Part shown: positions 43,076 to 51,570 of the stretch, piece after piece | Position numbering within the stretch: the first letter of the stretch is position 1 | Layout of the letters: each line of letters begins with the position of its first letter | DNA from: CAVPHV01 sp963821095 | GTDB lineage: Bacteria > Actinomycetota > Acidimicrobiia > Spongiisociales > UBA5794 | DNA length: 64,000 nt | Direction: 5' to 3' | NCBI GenBank assembly: GCA_963821095.1 | Contig: CAWGCJ010000004.1 | Location: forward strand, 124,001-188,000 | The notes under the pieces: model-generated | The model's input: the letters and a program-made list of their open reading frames with translations, nothing else | Told to the model about the DNA's origin: nothing | Database searches by the model: none | Position numbers and translations under genes: made by a program

Positions 43076-43572
43076 AGATGGCAATCCGAGGACTTCACCA
43101 CGTCGGCATTTCAGTGCCTGATCTCGAGGCGGCGGTCGACTTCTATGTCGATGCCTTTGGGTTCCGCAAGATCCTGTTCGAATCCTGGAAAGAGTCCGAC
43201 GTCGCCGATGGCGTGCTCGGCCTGAAAGGTTCTGCGGCCGGGGGCGTCAACCTGTGGACCGGCAATGGGGTTCTCGAGTTGTTTGAGTTTTCGGCGCCGC
43301 CTTCGGCGCCTCAAGACCTCGACCACCCGGTCAACGATCACGGAATCAATCACATTTGCCTCCAGGTGAGCGACATCCACCAAGAGGTCGCGCGGCTCGG
43401 CAACCTGGGGATGCGATTCCACTCGGCGCCCGTTGGTGACGGGAGCGGCTGGTTCACCTATGGGCGCGATCCGTGGGGCAACGTCATCGAATTGGTCGAG
43501 CCTCTCAGCCCTGAGGTCCCTCACATCGACGGCTGGCAATTCCGGACCCTTTCCGATCGAAGCTACGACTGA
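43072..43572 (+). CDS. VOC-family protein
   Basis: Protein of 166 residues with both modules clear: LHHVGISVPDLEAAVDFYVD and, later, GINHICLQVSDIHQEVARL, finishing DPWGNVIELVEP. Ligand candidates are the His in LHHVG, the His in INHIC and the Glu in VIELVE. ATG 43072 overlaps the SDR stop; ATG 43078 has better spacing from GAGGGGA. Lyase, epimerase or dioxygenase activity cannot be told apart. Confidence 0.78.
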   Translation: MKMAIRGLHHVGISVPDLEAAVDFYVDAFGFRKILFESWKESDVADGVLGLKGSAAGGVNLWTGNGVLELFEFSAPPSAPQDLDHPVNDHGINHICLQVSDIHQEVARLGNLGMRFHSAPVGDGSGWFTYGRDPWGNVIELVEPLSPEVPHIDGWQFRTLSDRSYD

Positions 43573-43589
43573 CAACGAGGAGAGACTCC

Positions 43590-44453
43590 ATGTCCGATCA
43601 GGCCTACTGGCTCCACCACCTTTGCATCTACGACGAGCACCCCCGCGAGCACATGTGGACCTGGCTGAAGTGGTACCACGCCATTCCCCAGTACTACTGG
43701 GGGGGTGAGGAGTTCCACCTCACCGACGAGGGCCATGTCGACTACACGTTTCTTGGCTGCGGATCGGCCTTCCAGATCCAGCTCGAATCGCCCCCTTTCC
43801 AGTTCGCGTACGAGCGAAAATGGCACGCCGACCACGGTTCGGGAATCAACCACATCTGCTGGATCGTGCCCAATGCCAAGGCAACCGTGGACTATTTGAT
43901 GAGTAACGGCTGCACGACGCGCATGGAGTACGAGGAGTTTGGCGTGTACCGGGGATATGTGTGCGCAGACCCCGAGGGGCGCTGGATCGAGATCATGGAC
44001 TACATCGGTGACTTCAAGACCCCCGACGTCGAGTTCCGACCCTTTGGGATTCCCGGTCTTCAACTGTTTGGCGCTACCCAGCTCACTGAGAATCTCGCCG
44101 AGATGGCGAAGTGGTATGAGCGGGTCCTCGGGCTGCACCCAATCCACGGCGGCGCGGATCGCGGAATCGTGTTCTTGGCCGATGAGCGACATTCATCCGA
44201 GCGCAACATTGCGATGATCCTTGCCGAGCCCCAAAGCGATGACGAGCGGGCCTTGTTCGATCGGCACGGCCCGGTCATCAGCGGCGCCAACTATCAAGCG
44301 AAGGACCTCGAACGCGCCTTCGCCGATGCCGCCGCCGCCGGCTTCGAGCAAGTCGATGGGCTGACGATCGACGACCGTACCGGGTTGAACACCTCGGTCT
44401 TGCGTGAGCCGAGCGGGAATCTCGTGTATCTGCGCGAAATGCTCGATGTGTAG
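43590..44453 (+). CDS. Two-domain VOC protein, extradiol-dioxygenase-like
   Basis: Protein of 287 residues with two VOC domains, the size of type I extradiol dioxygenases. Domain 1: WLHHLCIYDEHPREHM, GINHICWIVPN, RWIEIMDYI (His-His-Glu triad pattern). Domain 2: LFGATQLTENLAEMAKWYE, VISGANYQAKDLERAF, NLVYLREML, lacking His. A metal site only in domain 1 is inverse to typical extradiol enzymes, so the reaction is open. RBS GAGGAGAG. Last enzyme before the importer. Confidence 0.72.
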   Translation: MSDQAYWLHHLCIYDEHPREHMWTWLKWYHAIPQYYWGGEEFHLTDEGHVDYTFLGCGSAFQIQLESPPFQFAYERKWHADHGSGINHICWIVPNAKATVDYLMSNGCTTRMEYEEFGVYRGYVCADPEGRWIEIMDYIGDFKTPDVEFRPFGIPGLQLFGATQLTENLAEMAKWYERVLGLHPIHGGADRGIVFLADERHSSERNIAMILAEPQSDDERALFDRHGPVISGANYQAKDLERAFADAAAAGFEQVDGLTIDDRTGLNTSVLREPSGNLVYLREMLDV

Positions 44454-44585
44454 GTGGCGACGCCGGAATCGGCAACTCGCGAACTGCCTATGACATACGA
44501 ACCCGTTGGTTTGGCTGCCCTATCAACATCTATTCATGTGTAAACCCGGCATATGTCAACGAAAATAGTGGTTTCTAGTGGCAAG

Positions 44586-44630
44586 CTATCACCTGATAGG
44601 TTAGGATCGAGTCGTCGCCCCGATTGGGGC
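44586..44630 (+). promoter_or_regulatory. Inverted repeat and leader hairpin before the importer genes
   Basis: CTATCA-CC-TGATAG (44586-44599) is a perfect 6-bp inverted repeat, a candidate operator. GCCCC-GATT-GGGGC (44617-44630) is a perfect 5-bp stem with a four-base loop lying nine bases before GAGGAGG of the receptor gene; it could be a 5' UTR stabiliser. The rest of the 195-base gap is A/T-richer than its surroundings, as expected for a promoter. Confidence 0.4.
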
Positions 44631-44648
44631 TCAACGAGGAGGACATCA

Positions 44649-45902
44649 ATGAGAACGCCTTTGAGATTCCGGTGGTTGGTCGCACTGCTGGTCCTCGCCG
44701 TCGTGGCCGCAGCCTGCGGCGATGACGACACCAGCAGCACGGAGACCACCTCGTCGGGAGGCACCACCGAGAGCTCTGAGGGGCCAGCGGTCAGCGGTGA
44801 TCCCGTGAAGATCGGGTTGATCGCTCAGGAAGAGGAACTCATCGCCTACCCGGAGATGGCCGTGGGTGCCAACGCCGGCCAGGCGTACGTGAACGCAGAA
44901 CTTGGAGGCGTTGCAGGTGCTCCGCTGGAGGTCGAAGTCTGTACCGTCGGTGATACTCCCGAGTCGGTTGTCACCTGCGCTCAGGAGTTCGCCAACGACG
45001 ACTCCATCAAAATCGTGCTGATGGGCACGCTCAACTCCGGAGCCGGCAACGACATCCTGGCTGGGGTGGGCAAGCCGGTCCTCTCGCTCAACAACGACAT
45101 TCCCGATATCACGACGCCTGGAGTCTGGGCGGTCGATCCCGGTGCCTTGGTGCTGGCGGCCGGCTTGCTCAAGTTTGCGGCTGAGGATCTTGGTGCCTCG
45201 ACCTACGCGCTGATGGTGCCCGATGATCCCTTCTACGTCGACGTCATCGCTCCGTTGCTGGAAGCGCTCGCCGGGTTGTACAACCTGGCCCCGGCGGGAA
45301 GTGCGGTCACGCTGCCTCTCGAGGGTGATCCGACGGCATCGGTGACTGCGGCGAACGACCAGGGGGCCGACGTGTTGATCCCCATTGCCAACGGTCCGCA
45401 GTGCATCACGGTCGCCGAGTCGGTGGGTTCTATTGGCGTCACCACGCCGGTCGTGACGGTCGACACGTGCATGACTACTGAGGTGATTTCATCGGGGGCT
45501 CTCGATGGTTGGCATTCCGTGTCTGTGTGCGAGGGGCCGGTTGCTCCCGAGAATCGTCCGGACGACTCGTACACCAAGATCGTTGACGGCTACGGCGGTG
45601 GCGATCCTGCGCTCAATTCGAGCTTTGGTTGCTGGTCGATTGCCAACACCATCATCGCGGCGGACGTTTTGAGCGAGACCGGTGGCAATGCGGCGACAGA
45701 TGAGACCATCAACACAGCCCTCAGCACCTACAGCAGTTCTTCCATCCCGGCGTATGCGCCAGTGTCGTGCCCGGGACCGGATCCGTTTGTTGGTGCGTGC
45801 TTGCGGACCGCAACCGTCCTCCTGCTTGTGGGCAGCGAAGCCGAACTCGAAACCTATGTCGAGGTTGATGTCGAGCAGCTTGGCTTCCTGCTCGAAGGGT
45901 AA
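44649..45902 (+). CDS. Branched-chain amino acid-type ABC transporter substrate-binding lipoprotein
   Basis: Solute receptor of 417 residues, type I periplasmic-binding fold. Signal MRTPLRFRWLVALLVLAV with lipobox VAAAC (Cys about 24), then a Ser/Thr/Glu-rich linker. The mature part starts VKIGLIAQEEELIAYPEMAVG, like LivK-type receptors. ATG 44649 follows GAGGAGGACATCA. The ligand is not inferable, but the upstream 2-oxoacid dehydrogenase suggests an organic or amino acid. A strong hairpin separates it from the permease. Confidence 0.85.
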   Translation: MRTPLRFRWLVALLVLAVVAAACGDDDTSSTETTSSGGTTESSEGPAVSGDPVKIGLIAQEEELIAYPEMAVGANAGQAYVNAELGGVAGAPLEVEVCTVGDTPESVVTCAQEFANDDSIKIVLMGTLNSGAGNDILAGVGKPVLSLNNDIPDITTPGVWAVDPGALVLAAGLLKFAAEDLGASTYALMVPDDPFYVDVIAPLLEALAGLYNLAPAGSAVTLPLEGDPTASVTAANDQGADVLIPIANGPQCITVAESVGSIGVTTPVVTVDTCMTTEVISSGALDGWHSVSVCEGPVAPENRPDDSYTKIVDGYGGGDPALNSSFGCWSIANTIIAADVLSETGGNAATDETINTALSTYSSSSIPAYAPVSCPGPDPFVGACLRTATVLLLVGSEAELETYVEVDVEQLGFLLEG

Positions 45903-45910
45903 GCTCCGAC

Positions 45911-45940
45911 CGGGGCACCGACTCTGGTCGGTGCCCCGGC
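45911..45940 (+). terminator. Strong intercistronic stem-loop (attenuating terminator-like)
   Basis: Perfect 13-bp stem CCGGGGCACCGAC / GTCGGTGCCCCGG with loop TCTG, eight bases after the receptor stop and 19 before the permease start. No T-run follows, so it may act as partial terminator or as an RNA-stabilising 3' end that makes the receptor more abundant than the membrane parts, as seen in other binding-protein operons. Confidence 0.75.
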
Positions 45941-45959
45941 ACTAACGCAGGGAAGCGTT

Positions 45960-48047
45960 ATGAGGTATGTCGAATTTGCGATCCTCGGCTTCGGAACCGG
46001 TGCCGTCATTGCCGGGATTGCCCTCGGACTCGTCGTCACCTATCGCGCCTCGGGCGTTATCAACTTCGCCCACGGAGCCATCGCAGCATTTACGGCGTAC
46101 ACGTACAATTCCCTGCGCATCGACGGCACGATTCCTTTCCCCCCCTTCCCCAATCCGGTTGCACCCTTTGAGGCGATCTTCGACGTCGAGATCTTCGATA
46201 TGCCGACTTTCATCTCCTTGGGAGGTGCACTTCCAATGGTGCCGGCGGCCCTCGTAGCGCTCCTAGTGGCTGCCCTGCTCGGGTTGGTGATCCATTACGC
46301 CGTCTTCAGGCTGCTGCGCTACGCGCCGGTGCTTGCCAAGGTCGTGGCCTCGGTGGGCATCATGATCTTCCTCCAGGCCGCCATCGTGATCAGGTACGGG
46401 AGCCGCGCCAAACAGGCCGATCGGATCCTCCCCGATACAACGGTCGATTGGTTTGGCGCCAGCTTGCCGGTGGACCGGTATCTGTTGCTGGGATTGGTCG
46501 TGTTCGCCACGCTGGGACTCTGGATCCTGTTCCGGTACACCCGATTCGGGCTGCAGACTCGGGCGGCTGCCGAGAATGAGCGCTTCGCCACGCTGCTGGG
46601 AGTGAATGCCGATGGGCAGGCAGCGATCAGCTGGGTCCTGGCGTCGGTGCTTGCCGGAGCATTCGGCATTCTCGCCTCTCCCATTGTCGGACTCAGCCCT
46701 ACGCAACTGACGCTGTTCGTCATTCCGGCGCTCGGCGCTGCCCTATTGGGGCGCATGTCTTCGTTTATGGTTGCGGCTGTGGCCGGGATCGGCATCGGCA
46801 TGACGCAGAGCGTTCTGTTTCTCCTCGAGCAGCGTGCGGCTTGGATGCCCGACCTCAACATTCCGCAGGCGCTCCCCTTCGTGGTCATCGCCCTTGCGAT
46901 GGTTCTTCGCGGCGAAGCCCTCCCTTCCCGCGGCGCGATCACCGCCGGACGACTCCCGGCGGCGTACGCCCCACCGCTCGTCCGCTGGCGAATCGTCGCC
47001 TACGGGCTGTTTATCGCCTTTGCTGCCTGGATCACCGTCTTCGCTCCGTTCAAGTTCCGTTCGGGGCTCATCAACACCATGGTCGGCGTCATCCTGGCCC
47101 TCTCTCTGGTCGTGGTCACCGGCTACGTTGGGCAGATCTCCCTCATGCAGATGGCGTTGGCCGGGGTCGCCGCGTACGGCGTCGCGACGTTTGGGACCGA
47201 CATGGGTATCCCCTTCCCTCTGGACCTGATCCTGGCCGTCGGTGCCGCCATCGTTGTGGGTTTGATCACTGCAGTTCCGGCGTTGCGAACCCGGGGGGCG
47301 AGTCTCGCCATCATTACCCTCGCCTCAGGCCTTGCGATCGGTGAGTTCCTTTTCAAACACGACGGCTGGTTTGGCAGCGCTGGGACTCGTGAGTCCTTGC
47401 CCCCGGCGCTGCTCGGCTTTGAGCTGGGCCCCAATTCATCCTTCCCCATCGGCGATGGCAAGATTCCGTCACCCGGTTTCGGCCTACTGCTCCTACTGAT
47501 CGTGGTCTTGTGCGCGTTTGCGGTCATGCGACTGCGGCGGTCCCGACTCGGTCAGCAGATGCTCGCGGTGCGGGCCAACGAAAGAGCAGCCGCTGCGGCA
47601 GGGATCAACGTGTCGGCAGTGAAGCTCACATCCTTTGCTATGAGTGCCGCATTGGCGGGTGTTGCCGGCACGCTCACCGCATGGAAGCTCGGCCAGTTCG
47701 GCGCCAATTCATTCGGAGTCTTCGTATCGCTATCCGTGCTTGCGTTCGCCTACCTTGGCGGTATCTCCACTGTCGGGGGCGCCGTCATGGCTGGGACGCT
47801 GTTCGCTGAAGGCATCGGGTTCGTGGTCACCGAGGAATGGTTTGGCCTCGACGTCCAGGAGTACACCGCATACGTCGCAGGCTTCTTCCTCATTCTCACC
47901 GCCGTCTACAATCCCGAAGGCATCGACGGCTTCCAGCGCAAACAGGTCTACGCCCTTGCTCACTGGATTCGAAGGCAATTCCGCCCCAAGCCCGATGGCT
48001 CCGCCGGCCCAGACGACCCGGCGCTACCCGTGGAGGCACCGGCATGA
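45960..48047 (+). CDS. Fused LivH-LivM branched-chain amino acid-type permease
   Basis: Single polypeptide of 695 residues joining the two permeases that are usually separate. The LivH-like half (about 1-300) has VVTYRASGVINFAHGAIAAF and GLQTRAAAENERFATLLGV. The LivM-like half (about 335-675) has VVTGYVGQISLMQMALAG and MLAVRANERAAAAAGINV. About 16 membrane helices. It docks LivG and LivF encoded next; its stop overlaps the LivG start. Confidence 0.9.
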   Translation: MRYVEFAILGFGTGAVIAGIALGLVVTYRASGVINFAHGAIAAFTAYTYNSLRIDGTIPFPPFPNPVAPFEAIFDVEIFDMPTFISLGGALPMVPAALVALLVAALLGLVIHYAVFRLLRYAPVLAKVVASVGIMIFLQAAIVIRYGSRAKQADRILPDTTVDWFGASLPVDRYLLLGLVVFATLGLWILFRYTRFGLQTRAAAENERFATLLGVNADGQAAISWVLASVLAGAFGILASPIVGLSPTQLTLFVIPALGAALLGRMSSFMVAAVAGIGIGMTQSVLFLLEQRAAWMPDLNIPQALPFVVIALAMVLRGEALPSRGAITAGRLPAAYAPPLVRWRIVAYGLFIAFAAWITVFAPFKFRSGLINTMVGVILALSLVVVTGYVGQISLMQMALAGVAAYGVATFGTDMGIPFPLDLILAVGAAIVVGLITAVPALRTRGASLAIITLASGLAIGEFLFKHDGWFGSAGTRESLPPALLGFELGPNSSFPIGDGKIPSPGFGLLLLLIVVLCAFAVMRLRRSRLGQQMLAVRANERAAAAAGINVSAVKLTSFAMSAALAGVAGTLTAWKLGQFGANSFGVFVSLSVLAFAYLGGISTVGGAVMAGTLFAEGIGFVVTEEWFGLDVQEYTAYVAGFFLILTAVYNPEGIDGFQRKQVYALAHWIRRQFRPKPDGSAGPDDPALPVEAPA

Positions 48048-48802
48048 AGGACGCGGTGCTGCAGACCAAAGGACTCACTGTGCGCTTCGGCGGGCTTCTC
48101 GCAGTGAACGACGTCACCCTTGATTGTCGATCAGGCGAGCTCACCGGTCTGATCGGCCCCAATGGAGCCGGTAAGACAACACTCATCGATGCGGTCACGG
48201 GGTTCCTCCCCAAGAATGCCAGCGGTGAGGTACTCCTGAATGGCGAGGATGTGCTGGGTTCTGCACCCCACCGACTGGCCGAGGCCGGACTCTGCCGTAC
48301 CTGGCAGACACTCGAGTTGTTCGATGACATCAGTGTTCGGGCCAACTTGGACGTGGCGAGCAGCCGTCTTACGCCCCTCAGCGCGATTCGCGACTACTTC
48401 GTCGGGTCGGCGGGTGACGACCGGGTCGAAGAGGTGATGGATCTGCTCAATATCGGTCAGTTGGCCGACCGGCAGCCCAGCGAACTCTCGCAAGGTCAAC
48501 GCAAGTTGGTGGGGGTGGGGAGGGCTTTGGTTGCCGACGCAAAACTCCTACTCCTTGATGAGCCGGCGGCTGGGCTCGATCGACAGGAGACCGTGTGGCT
48601 TGGGATTCAGCTCCGTCGGATTGTCGAAGCCGGCACTCCCATGCTCCTCGTCGATCACGATATGGGGTTGGTGCTGTCGGTGTGTGATCGGGTTCATGTT
48701 CTCGAATTTGGCAAGCTGATCGCAACGGGTACCACCGACGAGATCCGCCAAGACGCGAAGGTTGTGGCCGCCTACCTGGGCGAAACCGGAGGTGACGCGT
48801 GA
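48044..48802 (+). CDS. ABC transporter ATP-binding protein, LivG type
   Basis: ATPase of 252 residues: Walker A GPNGAGKTT, Q-loop region RTWQTLELFDDISV, signature LSQGQRKLVGVGRAL, Walker B LLLLDEPAAGLD, H-loop LVDHDMG, and the LivG-type end EIRQDAKVVAAYLGE. ATG overlaps the permease stop (ATGA). Confidence 0.92.
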   Translation: MKDAVLQTKGLTVRFGGLLAVNDVTLDCRSGELTGLIGPNGAGKTTLIDAVTGFLPKNASGEVLLNGEDVLGSAPHRLAEAGLCRTWQTLELFDDISVRANLDVASSRLTPLSAIRDYFVGSAGDDRVEEVMDLLNIGQLADRQPSELSQGQRKLVGVGRALVADAKLLLLDEPAAGLDRQETVWLGIQLRRIVEAGTPMLLVDHDMGLVLSVCDRVHVLEFGKLIATGTTDEIRQDAKVVAAYLGETGGDA

Positions 48803-49533
48803 GCGACCGGGTCCTCGAGGTCTCCGAGCTGAGCGCAGGCTACGACGGAGTGCCCGTCGTCCGGGGCGTGAGCATCTATGTCGACGCTGGAGAAGTCGTT
48901 GCCTTGCTCGGTCCCAACGGGGCGGGCAAGACCACCACACTGATGGCGATCTCGGGGATGGTCGAGATCCTTGGCGGATCGATCCTCGCTATAGGGCAAA
49001 CGGTGCCCAAGCTCCGCAAGGCGTATGAACTTGCTCGGTGGGGCGTCTTCCACCTGCCGGAGAACCGTGGCATCCTCTACCAGCTCACGGTCAAGGAGAA
49101 CCTCCAGCTGGCGAAGCCGAATGGGAAGGTGAACCTCGATCATGCCGTGGACTACTTCCCAGCCCTCGGTCAGCTGATGAACCGTCGTGGCGGTCTGCTC
49201 TCCGGCGGAGAGCAGCAGATGTTGGCGTTGGCGCGAGCGATCGTCGCAGAACCAAAGCTGCTCATGATCGACGAGATGAGCCTGGGGCTTGCCCCCGTGA
49301 TCTATGAGGAGCTGATGCCGATCGTCCGTCGAGCCGCAGACGAGACCGGTGCCGGTGTCCTTCTGGTCGAGCAGCATGCTGAGCTCGCGCTCGCCCAGTC
49401 TGATCGCGGCTACGTCTTGAACCATGGCGACCTCGTGATGCAGGGAACGGCTGCGGAATTGCTGCGGGACCGGCAGCTCCTCGACGCCACGTACCTCGGC
49501 GGTGAAACACTCGAAGAGGAGCCATTGCGGTGA
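48799..49533 (+). CDS. ABC transporter ATP-binding protein, LivF type
   Basis: ATPase of 244 residues: Walker A GPNGAGKTT, LPENRGILYQLTVKENL, signature LSGGEQQMLALARAI, Walker B LLMIDEMSLGLAP, and H-loop VEQHAELAL. GTG overlaps the LivG stop by four bases. Partner of LivG in the same importer. Confidence 0.92.
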   Translation: MSDRVLEVSELSAGYDGVPVVRGVSIYVDAGEVVALLGPNGAGKTTTLMAISGMVEILGGSILAIGQTVPKLRKAYELARWGVFHLPENRGILYQLTVKENLQLAKPNGKVNLDHAVDYFPALGQLMNRRGGLLSGGEQQMLALARAIVAEPKLLMIDEMSLGLAPVIYEELMPIVRRAADETGAGVLLVEQHAELALAQSDRGYVLNHGDLVMQGTAAELLRDRQLLDATYLGGETLEEEPLR

Positions 49534-49958
49534 AGATCGTCGTCGGATACCTGTTGTCGCCCCAAGGAGATGCCGCTCTCGAGGCCGGGATCAGCGAAGC
49601 CAAGCTCCGCGATGCCGAACTCATCGTGATGCACTCCGCACGAGGTGGAGATGCCGAACGAGAAGAGGACGTGGCGGCCTACCGCGCGGCTGGGGATCAG
49701 ATCGAGGAGCGGCTCGAGAAGGAGGGAATTCGCTTTCGGCTCGGCGAGCACGTTGTGGGCAACAGCGCAGCCCAGGACATCATCGGTCTCGCCCGCGACG
49801 AGAGCGCAGGACTCATCGTGATCGGCGTCCGTCGCCGTTCGGCCCTCGGCAAAGTGGTGCTCGGAAGCACCGCACAAGACGTGATCATGAACGCGCCGTG
49901 TCCGGTCGTGGCCGTGAAGGCTCCCGGGCCGCCCCCGATCGAGAAGGGAACCCCATGA
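49530..49958 (+). CDS. Universal stress protein (UspA family)
   Basis: Protein of 142 residues; Usp fold with the C-terminal ATP-binding pattern GVRRRSALGKVVLGSTA, i.e. Gly-x2-Gly-x9-Gly-Ser/Thr-like, so an ATP-binding subtype. GTG overlaps the LivF stop. Usp genes attached to transporter operons often modulate uptake by binding ATP. Confidence 0.85.
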   Translation: MKIVVGYLLSPQGDAALEAGISEAKLRDAELIVMHSARGGDAEREEDVAAYRAAGDQIEERLEKEGIRFRLGEHVVGNSAAQDIIGLARDESAGLIVIGVRRRSALGKVVLGSTAQDVIMNAPCPVVAVKAPGPPPIEKGTP

Positions 49959-50590
49959 GCGGTACTGACGCTGCCGAGTCCTTGGCGGTGGTGTCGATCC
50001 TCTATGAGGCGTCACGGATGTTTGCTGCGGTGGGTTACGACGCGACGACGCTTGAGGCGGTGGCTCGCAAGGCGGGTATCGACGAGAGCGAGGTCAGGGA
50101 GTACTTCCCGTCCACCGAGTCGATGATGCAAGCGCTGATCGATCACGATCTCGGGCAGGCTCTCGAGACCGCAGAGGCCGAGGCGGCGGGGACCGGTCCG
50201 GCGGCCACCCGGCTCTTCCGCTATCTCGCCAAGGACGTGTCCTGGGTTGTTGCCTCGCCCTACGACCTCAGCGGCATCGATCGAGTGCACATGATCTATC
50301 GACCAGAGTTTGCCCCGTGGCGCGAGAAGCTCGAGCGTCTACGGTCCCTCCGACTTCTCTTGATCAGACAGGCGATTGACGAGGGCGACTTCATCCGGGT
50401 CGCACCCGAATTCGCCCAGGAGTCGATCACTTCCATCATCATGGGGACGATCGAGGCTCGCCGCGGGGTTCCGGTTGACAACCCGGCCGAGTACGGGACT
50501 GAGCTTGCCGCTCTGGCGTTGCGCTCGCTCCTGCGTGATCCCAACCGGCTCGACGAGATCCGACGCGACGCCGGCCTCGACGCCGACTGA
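49955..50590 (+). CDS. TetR-family transcriptional regulator
   Basis: Protein of 211 residues. The HTH at about 12-58 contains AAVGYDATTLEAVARKAGI and EVREYFPSTESMMQALID, typical TetR; the C-terminal helical domain binds an unknown ligand. ATG overlaps the UspA stop, so it ends the importer operon and may repress it. Confidence 0.85.
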   Translation: MSGTDAAESLAVVSILYEASRMFAAVGYDATTLEAVARKAGIDESEVREYFPSTESMMQALIDHDLGQALETAEAEAAGTGPAATRLFRYLAKDVSWVVASPYDLSGIDRVHMIYRPEFAPWREKLERLRSLRLLLIRQAIDEGDFIRVAPEFAQESITSIIMGTIEARRGVPVDNPAEYGTELAALALRSLLRDPNRLDEIRRDAGLDAD

Positions 50591-50611
50591 TCAGGACGAA
50601 GTGCCGGCCGG

Positions 50612-51448
50612 CTAGCCCACGGCAATCAGCGCAACCGCAACGAGCGCCATTGCGATTCCAAGGTACTGAACTCCGCGAGGTCGTTGCCGCCAGATGAGCG
50701 CCGTCAGGAGAATCGTGACGGCCGGGTACTGGGACACGATCACCGCAACCACCGTGAGCGAGCTGCGCGGGAAGGCGACAATGATGGCGACGAACGAAAC
50801 GGCGACGAGGAGCCCCATCGCAACCGCAGGCGGCACCGCAGACTTGGGCGGCAGCAGCGGGCGGCGTGTGATGGCGGCGGCACCGATGGTCACCGTAGCA
50901 GCGGCCGCCGCCGCAACGGTGAGTGGCCAGAGCCCGTCATCTGCGGCCCGGTCCAGCAGGACCAAGGATATTCCGGTAGTGACTCCGCCGATGACTCCTT
51001 GGATGGCACTCCACGCTACCGATCGTGATTGGCCATCGTCATCGCCAATTCCGGTCAGTGCGACCGCGATCAGGCCCAGCACCACCCCTGCCCCGACGAC
51101 GGGCCCGGGTCGACCTTCGGCGATGATATCGACGAGCACCGGAATCGCTGCCGAGAGGACGCCGGCGGTCGGGATCACCACCACGACTCGACCCTGGGCG
51201 ATTCCCCTGGCCAATGCGAAGATGCCAATGGCCCAGAAGACACCCATTGCGGCTCCCCAGCCGAGCCCCTCGAACGAGGGTTGAGGGCTCGCCAAGGCAG
51301 CGACCGGCAGCGCAGTGACCAAGACAACGGCGTACGAGACCACCAGGGCGGAGCCCGAAGCGTCGCGCCGACCCACGACCCCGGCAAAGAAGTCGCTCGT
51401 CCCGATGCAGACGGCGGCGAGAACGGCGAGACCCACGGCGAGTGACAT
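50612..51448 (-). CDS. EamA/DMT-superfamily transporter
   Basis: Membrane protein of 278 residues with ten predicted helices in two five-helix repeats, e.g. FWAIGIFALARGIAQGRVVVV in the first and FVAIIVAFPRSSLTVVAVIVSQYPAVTIL split across the second. DMT members export metabolites or amino acids. Tail-to-tail with the TetR gene, 21 bases apart. Confidence 0.85.
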   Translation of the reverse strand: MSLAVGLAVLAAVCIGTSDFFAGVVGRRDASGSALVVSYAVVLVTALPVAALASPQPSFEGLGWGAAMGVFWAIGIFALARGIAQGRVVVVIPTAGVLSAAIPVLVDIIAEGRPGPVVGAGVVLGLIAVALTGIGDDDGQSRSVAWSAIQGVIGGVTTGISLVLLDRAADDGLWPLTVAAAAAATVTIGAAAITRRPLLPPKSAVPPAVAMGLLVAVSFVAIIVAFPRSSLTVVAVIVSQYPAVTILLTALIWRQRPRGVQYLGIAMALVAVALIAVG

Positions 51449-51570
51449 GGCGCCAGCCTACTAAGGCTCGACTGCGATCCTGTAAGTAGATATCACGATC
51501 TGCGTAGATCTCGCAGCCAATAGCCTCCGCCGACCAAGGATTCCGCGGCCCAACAGGCTATGCTGCCGTC

